NCBI RefSeq assembly: GCF_009912395.1
Contig: NZ_WNDO01000024.1
Span: 1 to 64,000, forward strand
Reading direction: 5' to 3'
DNA: 64,000 nucleotides
Source of the DNA: Luteibacter sp.
GTDB lineage: Bacteria; Pseudomonadota; Gammaproteobacteria; Xanthomonadales; Rhodanobacteraceae
Both the position numbers and the translations under genes were made by a program. Positions 1-9,031 of this stretch are shown one piece after another. The stretch's first letter is position 1, and each line of letters opens with the position of its first letter. Below the pieces are notes generated by a model. That model was not told the DNA's origin. It ran no database searches and saw only the letters and a list, made by a program, of their open reading frames with translations.

Positions 1-292
1 GCGCGAGCACCGCGCCCTGTTGGAGCAATACGCTTTGATCGCCAGCATGAGTGCCAGAGGCAACTGCTACGACAACGCAGCAATGGAGAGTTGGAACCAC
101 AGTCTGAAGGTCGAGGCCATCCATGGTGAACACCTCGCCACACGGGAGCAGGCCAAGGCTCATGTGTTTGACTACATTGAGGTTGACTACAATCGGATCC
201 GGCTGCACTCGACCCTGGGCTACCTCAGCCCAGAGCAGTACGAGCTGGCCAATGTCGCTTAGATAGGTGTCCGTAAATCAGGGGCAAGATCA
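1..292 (+). mobile_element. Right end of an IS3-family insertion sequence (cut by window start)
   Basis: The window opens inside the transposase gene of an IS3-family element. The gene stops at 262, and 268-292 reads as a terminal inverted repeat: taken from outside inward on the minus strand it starts TGATCTTGCCCCTG, with the family's terminal TG/CA. The left end lies outside the window, so the target duplication cannot be seen. The element ends exactly where the body of a glutathione S-transferase gene begins without its first codons, so it sits inside that gene. Confidence 0.85.
2..262 (+). CDS. IS3-family transposase OrfB, C-terminal part (partial)
   Basis: This is the C-terminal end of the DDE integrase-type transposase of an IS3 element; the reading frame is open to the window edge. 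Visible are the motif SARGNCYDNAAMESW, whose Glu is the last acidic residue of the DDE triad, followed by LKVE and the closing block YNRIRLHSTLGYLSPEQYE, all typical of IS3-group OrfB. The enzyme cuts and joins the ends of its own element. Only about 87 residues are present, so whether the full copy is intact cannot be judged here. Confidence 0.9.
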   Translation, partial: REHRALLEQYALIASMSARGNCYDNAAMESWNHSLKVEAIHGEHLATREQAKAHVFDYIEVDYNRIRLHSTLGYLSPEQYELANVA

Positions 293-941
293 TACCTCAC
301 CCCTGGCCTGTTCCAGCGCGGCCCACATGATGCTGCTCGAACTGGACATCCCTCACGAGATCCGGTTTGTCGATATCTACGCGCAGCCGCATGTCCTGCT
401 AGATGACGTCGTGCCTTTCGTCGACGTCAATCCCAAGAATGCCGTCCCGGCACTGCGACTCGATACCGGCGAGGTGCATACGGAGATCGGCGTCATTCTC
501 CAATACATCGTCGACCTGAAGAGCCATTCCAGTCTGTTGCCAAGACCGGGCACCCAGGAGCGTTATCGCGTCATGGAATGGTTGAGCTACGTGGGCTCCG
601 ACGTGCATAAGACGATCGGGCCGTTATTCCACCCGCACATGCCGGAGGTGGCCAAGGATATCCATCGGCAGAACCTGCATCGCAGGCTGTCGTATATCGA
701 AGCGCAGCTTGCGGATCGCCCCTATCTGACGGGCGAGAACTTCACCGTCGCCGATGCCTATCTGTTCGTGATGATCGGATGGGCGCCGTACTTCAAGTTT
801 GACCTGACGCCTTATCCCAACCTCTCGGCCTTCCATGCGCGGATCGCGTCCAGGCCATCGTTCGATCTTCTGATGCAGGGCATCGCGCCGGCGCTAGGGC
901 GGATGCGGCTGCCAGTGTTTTCCGGTACGACGTCTCCCTGA
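293..941 (+). pseudogene. Glutathione S-transferase missing its first codons (IS-truncated)
   Basis: This is a GST-fold protein from the first beta strand onward. TSPLACSSAAH matches the start of bacterial GSTs (usually M-x-L-Y-x-S-P-x-A-C-S), with the Cys/Ser typical of the beta class. The NPKNAVPAL block binds the gamma-Glu part of glutathione, and FTVADAYLF is the N-capping box of the helical domain. The native start and RBS are gone because the IS end abuts codon 3-4. A GTG at 267 inside the IS repeat opens an in-frame fusion (SVNQGQDH + TSPLACS), but it has no ribosome-binding site. The next in-frame ATGs, near 327, would remove the active-site strand. It is probably inactive or weakly expressed. 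Confidence 0.75.
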
Positions 942-951
942 TCCGCCTGGC

Positions 952-1854
952 TCAGGCTGGCCCTAGTCGTTCCCGAAGCTCGTCCAGCAACGATCGCCCC
1001 GCCGGACCGAGCGTGCGGTCCCGTCGATGTGCCGCGTAGATCGTGAGGCCGTCGCGGGGCGTGGGATCGTTTTCGATCCGGAAGCGCACGAGCTGTCCCT
1101 TGGCGACGGCATCGGCGACCAGATGCTGCGGCATACGGCACCAGCCGAATCCGGCCAACAGAAAATCGAGCCGCCGACCGAGATCCACGAAACGCCATGG
1201 CTTGGCGGTCGCCACGCCGTAGTTCGCGCTGTCCGTGTCGACGGGGTCCGAAAGGACGAGTTGGACATGCGGCTCAAGGTCGCCCCGCGATGCCGGCCCC
1301 GGCAGTTTGGCAAGCGTGTGGTCGGGAACCACGTAGGGTTCCATGTCGATCCTCAGCACGGGGTAGGCGACGATGTCCTCGGGCACGGCGGGCAGCAGGA
1401 GGCAGATGGCGAGCGCCGCCGAGTCGGAACGTAGCCTTCGCAGCGAGCCGCCGAGTCCTTCCGTGGAGAAACTGACGGGCAGGTCGGGGAAGCGCTGGTT
1501 CAGTGTCCGCAGGCTCTCGATGAGCGGGGCGGTCGGCACGAGGGGATCGATGGCGATGGTCAGCTCGGCTTCGAGGCCGGCGCGCGTGTTCGCCGCCACC
1601 GCTTCGAAGCGAGCCGCGCTGCCCAGGACAAGCCGCGCCTGCTCGACCAGGACCTTGCCGGTCTCGGTCAGTTGCGGGCGATGGCCGCCACGGTCGAACA
1701 ACTGGACGCCTTGCAGTTCTTCCAGGTTGGCGATGGCCTGGCTGATCGCCGACTGGACACGGCGCAGCTTGCGGGCCGCCGCCGAGAAGCTGCCTTCGTC
1801 CGCGATGCTCACCAGGACGCGCAGGTGATCGAGGCTGAGATGTCCGATCGCCAT
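952..1854 (-). CDS. LysR-family transcriptional regulator
   Basis: This 300-residue LysR regulator has an N-terminal winged helix-turn-helix at about residues 6-65 ([19 protein letters not shown], then the LFDRGG segment). A periplasmic-binding-protein-like effector domain fills the rest. It is divergent from the azoreductase gene, with 104 bp between the starts, and a dyad at 1866-1884 lies just upstream of its ATG. By the usual LysR arrangement it probably controls itself and the azoreductase in response to a quinone-, azo- or thiol-reactive compound. The effector is not predictable from sequence. Its 3' end lies 10 bp from the truncated GST gene, which is convergent. Confidence 0.9.
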   Translation of the reverse strand: MAIGHLSLDHLRVLVSIADEGSFSAAARKLRRVQSAISQAIANLEELQGVQLFDRGGHRPQLTETGKVLVEQARLVLGSAARFEAVAANTRAGLEAELTIAIDPLVPTAPLIESLRTLNQRFPDLPVSFSTEGLGGSLRRLRSDSAALAICLLLPAVPEDIVAYPVLRIDMEPYVVPDHTLAKLPGPASRGDLEPHVQLVLSDPVDTDSANYGVATAKPWRFVDLGRRLDFLLAGFGWCRMPQHLVADAVAKGQLVRFRIENDPTPRDGLTIYAAHRRDRTLGPAGRSLLDELRERLGPA

Positions 1855-1865
1855 GTATCACCAGA

Positions 1866-1884
1866 ATCGATGGAAAGTATCGAT
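1866..1884. promoter_or_regulatory. Candidate LysR operator, ATCGAT-N7-ATCGAT
   Basis: Two ATCGAT hexamers separated by 7 bp lie in the divergent lysR/azoR intergenic region. The adjacent AT-rich ATTATAT stretch at 1885-1891 could be a -10 region. Position and symmetry fit a LysR binding site; nothing more is shown. Confidence 0.4.
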
Positions 1885-1958
1885 ATTATATCTCTTCCAG
1901 GAATGGGTTCGCCCTCGCATCATGCGGCCACGTCTTTACCTGTTCCCGGAGAAACCCC

Positions 1959-2573
1959 GTGACCCAGCTCCTCGTCATTGAAACCAGCCCGCGTGGCGAG
2001 ATGTCCGTCTCGCGCCATATGGCCCGCCGCTTTGTCGCGCAGTGGGAGGCCGCCCACCCGGAAGGCGCCATCGTTCGCCGCGATCTGGCACAGACCGAAC
2101 TGGCCTTCGTCACCGCGCCGTGGTTGCACGCCTACTTCACGCCAGCCGACCAGCATTCATCGGAGATGCGTGAGGCGCTGCGCTTATCGGACGAACTTGT
2201 GGCCGAGCTCCTGGCCGCCGACCACATCGTCATCGCGACCCCGGTCTACAACTACAACGTCCCCGCTGCGTTGAAGGCGTGGATCGACCATATCGTCCGC
2301 AAGGGCATGACGCTGGGTTTCGACGGCAAAGGGCTCGTCACCGGAAAAAAGGCCACCGTGCTGTTCGCCTCCGGGGGCGTCTACACCGAAGGTTCGCCCA
2401 TCCGCGATCGCGATATCGCTCACCAGTACCTCAAGCTGATCCTCAACGTCATCGGGATCACGGATGTGAACATCGTTGCCGGCGGCGGCGCCAAGGCGGT
2501 CGACCTGGGCGACGACACCATGGATGGCTTCGTCGGCAAGCTCGATGTCCACCTGCGGCAGGCGGCCGCCTGA
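1959..2573 (+). CDS. azoR: FMN-dependent NADH-azoreductase
   Basis: This 204-residue flavodoxin-fold enzyme of the AzoR/AcpD family matches the usual length of about 200. It reduces azo bonds and quinones by two-electron transfer from NADH through FMN, acting in the cytosol against electrophile stress. Diagnostic blocks are [13 protein letters not shown] (phosphate loop of FMN binding), [18 protein letters not shown] and [14 protein letters not shown]. The start is GTG at 1959 with GGAG about 9 bp upstream; no closer ATG fits the family N-terminus. The divergent LysR gene is its likely regulator. Confidence 0.93.
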   Translation: MTQLLVIETSPRGEMSVSRHMARRFVAQWEAAHPEGAIVRRDLAQTELAFVTAPWLHAYFTPADQHSSEMREALRLSDELVAELLAADHIVIATPVYNYNVPAALKAWIDHIVRKGMTLGFDGKGLVTGKKATVLFASGGVYTEGSPIRDRDIAHQYLKLILNVIGITDVNIVAGGGAKAVDLGDDTMDGFVGKLDVHLRQAAA

Positions 2574-2595
2574 TCGCGGCCTGGCGAAAACCGGG

Positions 2596-3231
2596 TTACA
2601 TCGTCAGCAACACGCTCTTTTCCCTTTCGAGCGCACGCCGGGCCGCCGGTCGTTCGATCAGCCGGTTCTTCATGGCCGCGATGTTCGCAAGATCACCGAT
2701 CGGCAAGCCGAGCTCACGACCCCACGGATAGAACACCAGGGCGTACGCGTCGGCGACCGTAAAGCGATCGCCCATCATCCATGGGCGATCCGCCAGCCGG
2801 GTGTCGATGTCCTGCAGGCAGGTCCAGTACTGCGCTTTCGCCTGCGTCCGGATAGCGTCGTGCATGCTCGTATCCGGGGCGACATGTTCTGGATGGAGGA
2901 AGTGCTTGAAGGTGGTGTGGACGGTTCCTGAAAGCCACGCACAGGTGGCTAGGGTGCGCGCCTGGTCGAGCGGGTCGGCACCCAGCAGGTCGTTGTCGGG
3001 ATAGGTGTGGCCGATCCAGCCGAGGATGGCCACGGTTTCCAGCAGCACGCGTCCATCGTCGAAACGCAGGGCAGGGACCTTGGCGCGGGGATTGATCGCC
3101 AGATAGGCAGGATCGAATTGCTCGCCCTTGAAGATGTTCACCTTGCTGGTATCGAAGAGGGCGCCGGCTTCTTCCAGCGCGACGTGCGATGCCATGGAGC
3201 AGGCGTAAGGGCAGTAATAAAGAGTCAACAT
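2596..3231 (-). CDS. Glutathione S-transferase family protein
   Basis: This 211-residue GST conjugates glutathione to electrophiles or has a related thiol-transfer role. It begins MLTLYYCPYACSMASHVALEE, with the beta-class Cys in YACS. It continues with NPRAKVPALRFDDG (glutathione gamma-Glu contact) and FTVADAYALVF in the helical domain. The frame stays open further upstream, but the ATG at 3231 is preceded by AAGGA and gives the canonical N-terminus. A LysR gene is divergent 99 bp away and is the likely regulator. The substrate is not inferable. Confidence 0.9.
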   Translation of the reverse strand: MLTLYYCPYACSMASHVALEEAGALFDTSKVNIFKGEQFDPAYLAINPRAKVPALRFDDGRVLLETVAILGWIGHTYPDNDLLGADPLDQARTLATCAWLSGTVHTTFKHFLHPEHVAPDTSMHDAIRTQAKAQYWTCLQDIDTRLADRPWMMGDRFTVADAYALVFYPWGRELGLPIGDLANIAAMKNRLIERPAARRALEREKSVLLTM

Positions 3232-3279
3232 GACGTGCGGTCCTTGGTGTTCATGCCAAGATAGACAGCTCGCGCCCGA

Positions 3280-3290
3280 CCAACAATTGG
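3280..3290. promoter_or_regulatory. Short dyad CCAA-CAA-TTGG between GST and lysR
   Basis: An 11-bp perfect dyad lies in the 99-bp divergent spacer between the GST gene and the LysR gene. It is a candidate LysR contact, but short enough to occur by chance. Confidence 0.25.
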
Positions 3291-3330
3291 CTGGAATCGA
3301 GGAACACCTGCGCACGAAATGAGGAAGTCG

Positions 3331-4242
3331 ATGGACAGGCTGGAGGCGATGTCGTTGTTGCTCGATACCCTGGATGCGGGGAGCTTTTCGGCCGCCGCGC
3401 GGCGGCGCGGCATTCCGGTCGCCACGGTCACGCGAAAGATCGGGCAGTTGGAAGAACAATTGGGCACCGTGCTTCTCATCCGGTCCACCCGGCGACTGGC
3501 ACTCACGGACGCGGGGCAACGCTATGTCGCGGGCGCCCGGCAGGTGCTCTCGCAGATCGACGAGATCGAGCGCGATGCGGCCGGCGAATTCGTCGAGCCG
3601 ACGGGGCGCCTAGTGGTGAGCGCGCCGCGTATGTTCGGGCGATGCCATGTGCTGCCCCTCATCGGCGACTTCCTGAGGCAGCACGAAGGCATCACCGTCG
3701 ATCTTCAACTCACCGACAGCAACGTCGATCTGGCCGCCGGCGCCGCCGATCTCGCCTTGCGTATCGGCGTCCTTCCGGACAGCGGCCTGATCGCCACCCA
3801 ATTGGGCACCATGCGATTGTTGATCGTCGCGAGTCCGGCCTTGCTCGAACGCTATCCGGAGCCCACGGATCCCCGTGGTCTTGCCGAACTGCCGGAAGTG
3901 ATGGTCGATATCCTTCCACCCGGCGTCGCGTCCCGCCTTCATGCGGCGACGACGGATCGGTCCACGCGTCATGTACGCCTCTCGGTATCCGGTGCCGAAG
4001 CCGCCGTGGATGCGGCCGAAGCGGGCATCGGCTTTGCGCGCCTGTTGCACTACCAGGTGGTCGATTCGCTACGTGCCGGCCGGTTGCGCGTATTGCTGGA
4101 AGCGCACGAAGGCGAGGCGTTCCCCGTGCATTTCATCCATGCGCCGGTCGCGCAACTTCCCCTGAAAACCCGGCGTTTTCTGGATCATGCGACCGATCGG
4201 CTGCGAGCGTCACTGCGAGTGATCGCCGCGACGGTTTCATGA
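3331..4242 (+). CDS. LysR-family transcriptional regulator
   Basis: This 303-residue LysR regulator has an N-terminal HTH (FSAAARRRGIPVATVTRKI) and an effector domain from about residue 90 (GRLVVSAPRMFGRCHVLPL). That domain start resembles the large DsdC/PecT-like subgroup in which G-x-L-x-V-S-A-P is typical. A start 12 bp upstream is possible (ATG 3319), but AGGAAG sits just before the ATG at 3331, which also gives the usual N-terminus MDRLEAMSLL. It is divergent from the GST gene at 2596-3231. Its last 6 bp overlap the end of the convergent LysR gene at 4237. Confidence 0.88.
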   Translation: MDRLEAMSLLLDTLDAGSFSAAARRRGIPVATVTRKIGQLEEQLGTVLLIRSTRRLALTDAGQRYVAGARQVLSQIDEIERDAAGEFVEPTGRLVVSAPRMFGRCHVLPLIGDFLRQHEGITVDLQLTDSNVDLAAGAADLALRIGVLPDSGLIATQLGTMRLLIVASPALLERYPEPTDPRGLAELPEVMVDILPPGVASRLHAATTDRSTRHVRLSVSGAEAAVDAAEAGIGFARLLHYQVVDSLRAGRLRVLLEAHEGEAFPVHFIHAPVAQLPLKTRRFLDHATDRLRASLRVIAATVS

Positions 4243-5181
4243 TTGGCTGGAGTGAATGCCGTCGTGCCCCAGGGTTTTCCGTCCGGTGCGCTTCGGTGAC
4301 GGCAGGGGAAGGATCGCGCCATCCTTGATAAGCGCGGCGCAGATGTCCTTGATCGCCTCCAAGGCTTCCTGCGTCGCACGGCTGGTCCGTCGCCCGCGAG
4401 GCAGCGCGGCGACGCGATCGGCGCCCATCCATGGCAACAACGCGGCCGACAAGCGCCCCTGCCGCACCTCCTGCTGGATACCCGATGACGGCAGGATGCC
4501 GTAGCCGATGCCCAGGGCGGCGATCTGCTTCATGGGCGTGCTGCCCTCGACCAGCACCGATGCAGGCACATTCGCGGGAAACAGGCTGCGACCGAAGGGT
4601 GCTATCGCATTCGACAGGCCTTCGAAGGCCTTGCGTGTCAGCTTGCCCGATTGCAGCAGGGGATCGCCCGGCGGCCCGAAGAGGAAGACTTGTTCGGTCA
4701 CCAGCTTCTCATAGGCGAGATGTCTGTTCGTTGGGGGCGAGGTGACGATGGCGATATCCACGTCGCCGCGCAGCAACCGGTCGCACATCACGTCCGTCAG
4801 TCCTTCGCTCAGTTCCAGGCGCACGCGCGGAAAGCGCGTCGCGAAGACCTGGGCGAGCGGGGCGTAGAACAGTTCCGCGAGGCTTGCCGGTGCGCCGATG
4901 CGTACGGTGCCGCTGGGTTCGCGGTTCTCGGTGCGGACTTCTTCCCGGATGTCGCCCAGTGTGCTGAGCAGCCAGCGTCCGCGTTCCAGCAGGAGCTTTC
5001 CGGATTCCGTCGGCACCACGCCGCGCGCACCGCGTTCGAGCAGGTCGCCGCCGAGTTCGTCTTCCAGGTCCTTCACGTGCCGGCTCAGCGCCGATTGGGC
5101 GATGTTGAGCGCACTTGCCGCGGCGCTGAAGCTGCCGCGTTCGGCGATGGTGACGAAGTAGCGCAGCTGGCGAAGATCCAC
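4237..5181 (-). CDS. LysR-family transcriptional regulator
   Basis: This 314-residue LysR regulator opens MDLRQLRYFVTIAERGSF, typical of the CynR/NAC-like branch, and has the HTH NIAQSALSRHVKDLE. The effector domain starts near residue 92 (GTVRIGAPASLAELF). Translation starts at GTG 5181, right after a strong AGGAGG. It is divergent from the CocE-type hydrolase gene, and a perfect dyad at 5192-5208 contains the LysR T-N11-A core. Autoregulation and control of the hydrolase are therefore likely; the ligand is unknown. Confidence 0.9.
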   Translation of the reverse strand: MDLRQLRYFVTIAERGSFSAAASALNIAQSALSRHVKDLEDELGGDLLERGARGVVPTESGKLLLERGRWLLSTLGDIREEVRTENREPSGTVRIGAPASLAELFYAPLAQVFATRFPRVRLELSEGLTDVMCDRLLRGDVDIAIVTSPPTNRHLAYEKLVTEQVFLFGPPGDPLLQSGKLTRKAFEGLSNAIAPFGRSLFPANVPASVLVEGSTPMKQIAALGIGYGILPSSGIQQEVRQGRLSAALLPWMGADRVAALPRGRRTSRATQEALEAIKDICAALIKDGAILPLPSPKRTGRKTLGHDGIHSSQS

Positions 5182-5191
5182 GAAAACCTCC

Positions 5192-5208
5192 TATCTCGAA
5201 TTGAGATA
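5192..5208. promoter_or_regulatory. Candidate LysR box TATCTC-GAATT-GAGATA
   Basis: This perfect 17-bp inverted repeat contains T-N11-A, the LysR recognition core. It lies 10 bp upstream of the lysR GTG, over its RBS and leader, in the divergent spacer to the CocE-type hydrolase. A looser AT-rich dyad (ATCTT...AAGAT) follows at about 5215-5235 on the hydrolase side, which resembles the two-site layout of LysR promoters. Confidence 0.55.
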
Positions 5209-5335
5209 CCTTGCATCTTAAATATGTATTTGAAAGATATCAGCTTCTCGTTTGGAATGATGGCGGGAGGGGCGAACGGCCCGGCGCGTGTCGCTACCGG
5301 CCACCCTGCAGCTGTCACGTACGAAGGAGAACGTC

Positions 5336-7090
5336 ATGGATCAACTCACCGATACGGGTCGCATGGAGAACATCCTGGGCATGCGCGTCATTTGGGACGT
5401 GCCCATCCCGATGGACGATGGCATCGTGCTTCGTGCCGATATCTTCCTGCCCGAGGACGAGGGTCATTACCCGGCGATCGTCACCACCGGGCCCTACGGC
5501 AAGGGGCTGGCGTTCCAGGATGGCTACAAGAGCAGCTGGGAGCGCATGGTCGCGTCCTACCCGGACATCGAGGAAGGCTCGACCTGCGCCTTTCAGGTTT
5601 GGGAGCTGGTCGATCCGGAGAAGTGGGTGCCCGATGGCTATGCCTGCGTGCGTATCGACGGGCGTGGCTCGGGACGCAGTCCCGGCAAGATCGAGCTGAT
5701 GTCGACGCGCGAGATCAAGGACTTCCACGACTGCATCGAATGGGCGGCGGCCCAGCCCTGGAGCAACGGCAAGATCGGCCTCAACGGCATCTCCTACTAC
5801 GCCATCAACCAGTGGCTCGTCGCCGCAACGCAGCCGCCGCATCTTGCCGCGATCTGCGTCTGGGAAGGCGCGACCGACTGGTATCGCGACTGGTCCCGTC
5901 ATGGCGGCATCCTGAGCCAGTTCGACCAGGTCTGGTACAAGGGGCAGGTGGCCTCTGTCCAGCACGGCGTCGGCGCACGCGGTGCGCGGAGCAGGGTGAC
6001 GGGCGACCTCGTTTCCGGGCCGGAGACCCTGTCGCAGGAAGTCCTGGATGCCAATCGCATCAACTGCTATGACGAAGAAGTGAAGCGGCCGCTGGACGGA
6101 CCCTACTACCGCGAGCGTACGGCGGACCACGCGAAGATCGCCGTACCGCTGCTGTCCGCAGCGAACTGGGGCGGGATGGGCTGCCACCTGCGCGGAAACA
6201 TCGAGGGTTATCTCGCCGCCGGCTCGGCGCAGAAGTGGCTGGAGGTGCATGGCAACACGCATTTCGCGCCGTTCTACCGTACCGACGGCATCGAACTGCA
6301 GAAGCGTTTCTTCGGCCATTTCCTGAAGGGTGAAGACACGGGCTGGGATCGCCAGCCGCCGGTGCAACTTGCTGTCCGCCACCCCGGCGAACAGTTCACC
6401 ACGCGCGCCGAGCAGGAGTGGCCGCTGGCGCGCACGCAATGGACGCGTTTCTATCTCGACGCGGAGTCGCGCGGGTTGTCGACAAATCCCGAGCCGGCGG
6501 CGCCAGTCGAATACGACACCATGGGCGAGGGCCTGATGTTCTCGCTGCCGGTATCGGACAAGGAGGTCGAGATCACCGGCCCGATCGCCGCGCGGTTGTT
6601 CGTGTCGTCCGATACGACGGACGTCGACGTGTTCCTGGCCTTGCGGTTGTTCGACCCGGAGGGCAAGGAGGTGTTGTTCATCGGTGCCAACGATCCGCGT
6701 ATGTGTATCGCCTTGGGATGGCTGCGCGCCTCGCATCGCAAGCTCGACACCGAGCGCAGCCTGCCGTATCGCCCGTACCACACGCACGACGAGGCGTGGC
6801 CGCTGGTGCCGGGTGAGCCGGTCGAACTTATGGTCGAGATCCTTCCGACCTGCATCGTGATTCCGCCCGGTTATCGCCTGGCATTGAACATTCGCGGCAA
6901 GGACTACGCGCATGACCAGGGCGACGCCCGGGGGCCGGATGATATCTACACAATGACGGGCGTCGGCCCGTTCCTGCATGCCGAGCCGCGGGACCGTCCA
7001 CTCTCGGTGTTCGGTGGGAAGAATCGCCTGCATCTGGAGGCAGGCAAGGAGCCGTACCTCCTGCTTCCCATCATCCCGCCAGCGAAGTAA
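5336..7090 (+). CDS. CocE/NonD-family serine hydrolase (X-Pro dipeptidyl-peptidase S15 fold)
   Basis: This 584-residue hydrolase has an alpha/beta S15 catalytic domain (about residues 20-310) and a C-terminal beta-sandwich (PepX_C, about 330-580), the layout of cocaine esterase and glutaryl-7-ACA acylase relatives. The nucleophile elbow is GISYYA with Ser153, where the family usually has G-x-S-Y-x-G. VRIDGRGSGRSPG and the upstream TTGPYGKG oxyanion region also fit. ATG 5336 is chosen because GAAGGAG precedes it. It has no evident signal peptide, so it is probably cytosolic. Substrates in the family are esters or amides; the one here is unknown. The divergent LysR gene is its likely regulator. 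Confidence 0.87.
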   Translation: MDQLTDTGRMENILGMRVIWDVPIPMDDGIVLRADIFLPEDEGHYPAIVTTGPYGKGLAFQDGYKSSWERMVASYPDIEEGSTCAFQVWELVDPEKWVPDGYACVRIDGRGSGRSPGKIELMSTREIKDFHDCIEWAAAQPWSNGKIGLNGISYYAINQWLVAATQPPHLAAICVWEGATDWYRDWSRHGGILSQFDQVWYKGQVASVQHGVGARGARSRVTGDLVSGPETLSQEVLDANRINCYDEEVKRPLDGPYYRERTADHAKIAVPLLSAANWGGMGCHLRGNIEGYLAAGSAQKWLEVHGNTHFAPFYRTDGIELQKRFFGHFLKGEDTGWDRQPPVQLAVRHPGEQFTTRAEQEWPLARTQWTRFYLDAESRGLSTNPEPAAPVEYDTMGEGLMFSLPVSDKEVEITGPIAARLFVSSDTTDVDVFLALRLFDPEGKEVLFIGANDPRMCIALGWLRASHRKLDTERSLPYRPYHTHDEAWPLVPGEPVELMVEILPTCIVIPPGYRLALNIRGKDYAHDQGDARGPDDIYTMTGVGPFLHAEPRDRPLSVFGGKNRLHLEAGKEPYLLLPIIPPAK

Positions 7091-7250
7091 ACGGTTCGGG
7101 CAAGACATTTCTCAGCGACACTATGTCCATCGCCGAGGTTCCACTTTGGAAACCGTAAGTGACTAGGATGGCATGCGACATCGTCCGAAGGGGGCGGTGT
7201 CGCATGGCTTGCCCTGGCAGACGGGTTTCCCAAGGAACAAGGAACGACGC

Positions 7251-9020
7251 ATGTACTACAGCAGCGGCAACTACGAAGCGTTTGCCCGCCCACGCAAGCC
7301 CGAAGGCGTGGACACCAAGACCGCCTGGTTCGTCGGCTCCGGCCTGGCCTCGTTGGCAGGCGCCGCCTTCCTTATCCGCGATGGGCATATGCGCGGCGAG
7401 CGCATCACCATCCTGGAGCAGCAGCACCTGCCCGGCGGTGCGCTCGACGGCCTGGACGTGCCGGAGAAGGGTTTCGTGATCCGCGGCGGCCGCGAGATGG
7501 AAGACCATTTCGAATGCCTGTGGGATCTGTACCGCTCGATCCCCTCGCTGGAGATCGAAGACGCCAGTGTGCTCGACGAGTTCTACTGGTTGAACAAGGA
7601 CGACCCCAATTACTCCTTGCAGCGCGCGACCATCAACCGGAGCGAGGACGCCCACACCGATGGCCTGTTCACCCTGAGCGAGCAGGCGCAGAAGGACGTG
7701 ATCAAGCTGTTCCTCGCCACTCGTGCGGAGATGGAAAACAAGCGCATCGACGAAGTGCTGGGTCGCGATTTCCTGGACAGCAACTTCTGGCTCTACTGGC
7801 GCACGATGTTCGCCTTCGAGGAGTGGCATTCGGCGCTGGAGATGAAGCTCTATCTGCATCGCTTCATCCACCACATCGGCGGCTTGCCGGACTTCTCCGC
7901 GCTGAAGTTCACGAAGTACAACCAGTACGAATCGCTGGTGTTGCCCTTGGTGAAGTACCTGCAAGGCCATGGCGTGGTCTTCCAGTACGCCACGGAGGTG
8001 ACCGATGTCGACTTCGACATCCAGCCCGGCCGCAAGCAGGCCACGCGCATCCACTGGCGACGCGACGGCGTGGAGGGTGGCGTCGATCTCGGCCCGGACG
8101 ACCTGGTGTTCATGACCATCGGCTCGCTCACCGAGAACTCGGACAACGGCGACCATGCCACCCCGGCTCGGCTGGACGAGGGTCCCGCGCCGGCCTGGGA
8201 TCTGTGGCGACGTATCGCGGCACGCGATCCCGCGTTCGGGCGACCCGACGTATTCGGTGCCCATATTCCGCAGACCAAGTGGGAATCGGCCACCGTCACG
8301 ACGCTGGACGCCCGCATTCCCGAGTACATCCGCAAGATCGCCAAGCGCGATCCCTTCAGTGGCAAGGTCGTCACCGGGGGCATCGTCAGCGTGAAGGATT
8401 CCCGTTGGCTGTTGAGCTGGACGGTCAACCGCCAGCCGCACTTCCGCAACCAGCCGAAGGACCAGATCGTGGTCTGGGTGTATTCGCTTTTCGTGGACAC
8501 GCACGGCGACTACGTGAAGAAGCCCATGCAGGCATGCACCGGCGAGGAGATCACCCGCGAATGGCTCTACCACCTGGGCGTGCCGGTAGAGCAGATCGAC
8601 GAGCTGGCCGCGACCGGCGCCAAGACGGTGCCGGTGATGATGCCGTACGTCACGGCCTTCTTCATGCCGCGCCAGGCCGGCGATCGCCCCGACGTGGTGC
8701 CCGAGGGCGCGGTCAACTTCGCCTTTATCGGCCAGTTCGCCGAATCGAAGCAGCGCGACTGCATCTTCACCACGGAGTATTCGGTGCGTACGCCGATGGA
8801 GGCGGTGTACACGCTCCTGAACGTGGAGCGTGGTGTGCCGGAGGTGTTCAACTCCACCTACGACGTACGCACCTTGCTTGCGGCGACAGGGCGCTTACGC
8901 GACGGCCAGGCGCTGGACATCCCGGGGCCGGCATTCCTGCGCAACCTGCTGATGAACCGACTGGACAAGACGCAAATCGGCGCCTTGCTACGTGAGTTCA
9001 GGCTGGTGACGCAGGACTGA
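7251..9020 (+). CDS. ohyA: Oleate hydratase (myosin-cross-reactive antigen family)
   Basis: This 589-residue FAD protein of the MCRA/oleate hydratase family adds water to the cis-9 double bond of oleate or linoleate to give 10-hydroxy fatty acids, which serves in fatty-acid detoxification. It begins MYYSSGNYEAFARP as in the family. The dinucleotide-binding segment is FVGSGLASLAGAAF, followed by LPGGALDG and the RGGREMEDHFECLWDL block. ATG 7251 has AAGGAACGACGC upstream; the extra open codons 5' of it look nothing like the family. It sits alone between the CocE-type hydrolase and a convergent FAD monooxygenase. No dedicated regulator is adjacent. Confidence 0.95.
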   Translation: MYYSSGNYEAFARPRKPEGVDTKTAWFVGSGLASLAGAAFLIRDGHMRGERITILEQQHLPGGALDGLDVPEKGFVIRGGREMEDHFECLWDLYRSIPSLEIEDASVLDEFYWLNKDDPNYSLQRATINRSEDAHTDGLFTLSEQAQKDVIKLFLATRAEMENKRIDEVLGRDFLDSNFWLYWRTMFAFEEWHSALEMKLYLHRFIHHIGGLPDFSALKFTKYNQYESLVLPLVKYLQGHGVVFQYATEVTDVDFDIQPGRKQATRIHWRRDGVEGGVDLGPDDLVFMTIGSLTENSDNGDHATPARLDEGPAPAWDLWRRIAARDPAFGRPDVFGAHIPQTKWESATVTTLDARIPEYIRKIAKRDPFSGKVVTGGIVSVKDSRWLLSWTVNRQPHFRNQPKDQIVVWVYSLFVDTHGDYVKKPMQACTGEEITREWLYHLGVPVEQIDELAATGAKTVPVMMPYVTAFFMPRQAGDRPDVVPEGAVNFAFIGQFAESKQRDCIFTTEYSVRTPMEAVYTLLNVERGVPEVFNSTYDVRTLLAATGRLRDGQALDIPGPAFLRNLLMNRLDKTQIGALLREFRLVTQD

Positions 9021-9031
9021 GGGCACGCGGT

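Noticed and set aside
5315-7108. 597-codon minus-strand open frame opposite the CocE-type hydrolase
   Set aside because: No recognisable motifs; the plus-strand gene has a full hydrolase architecture.
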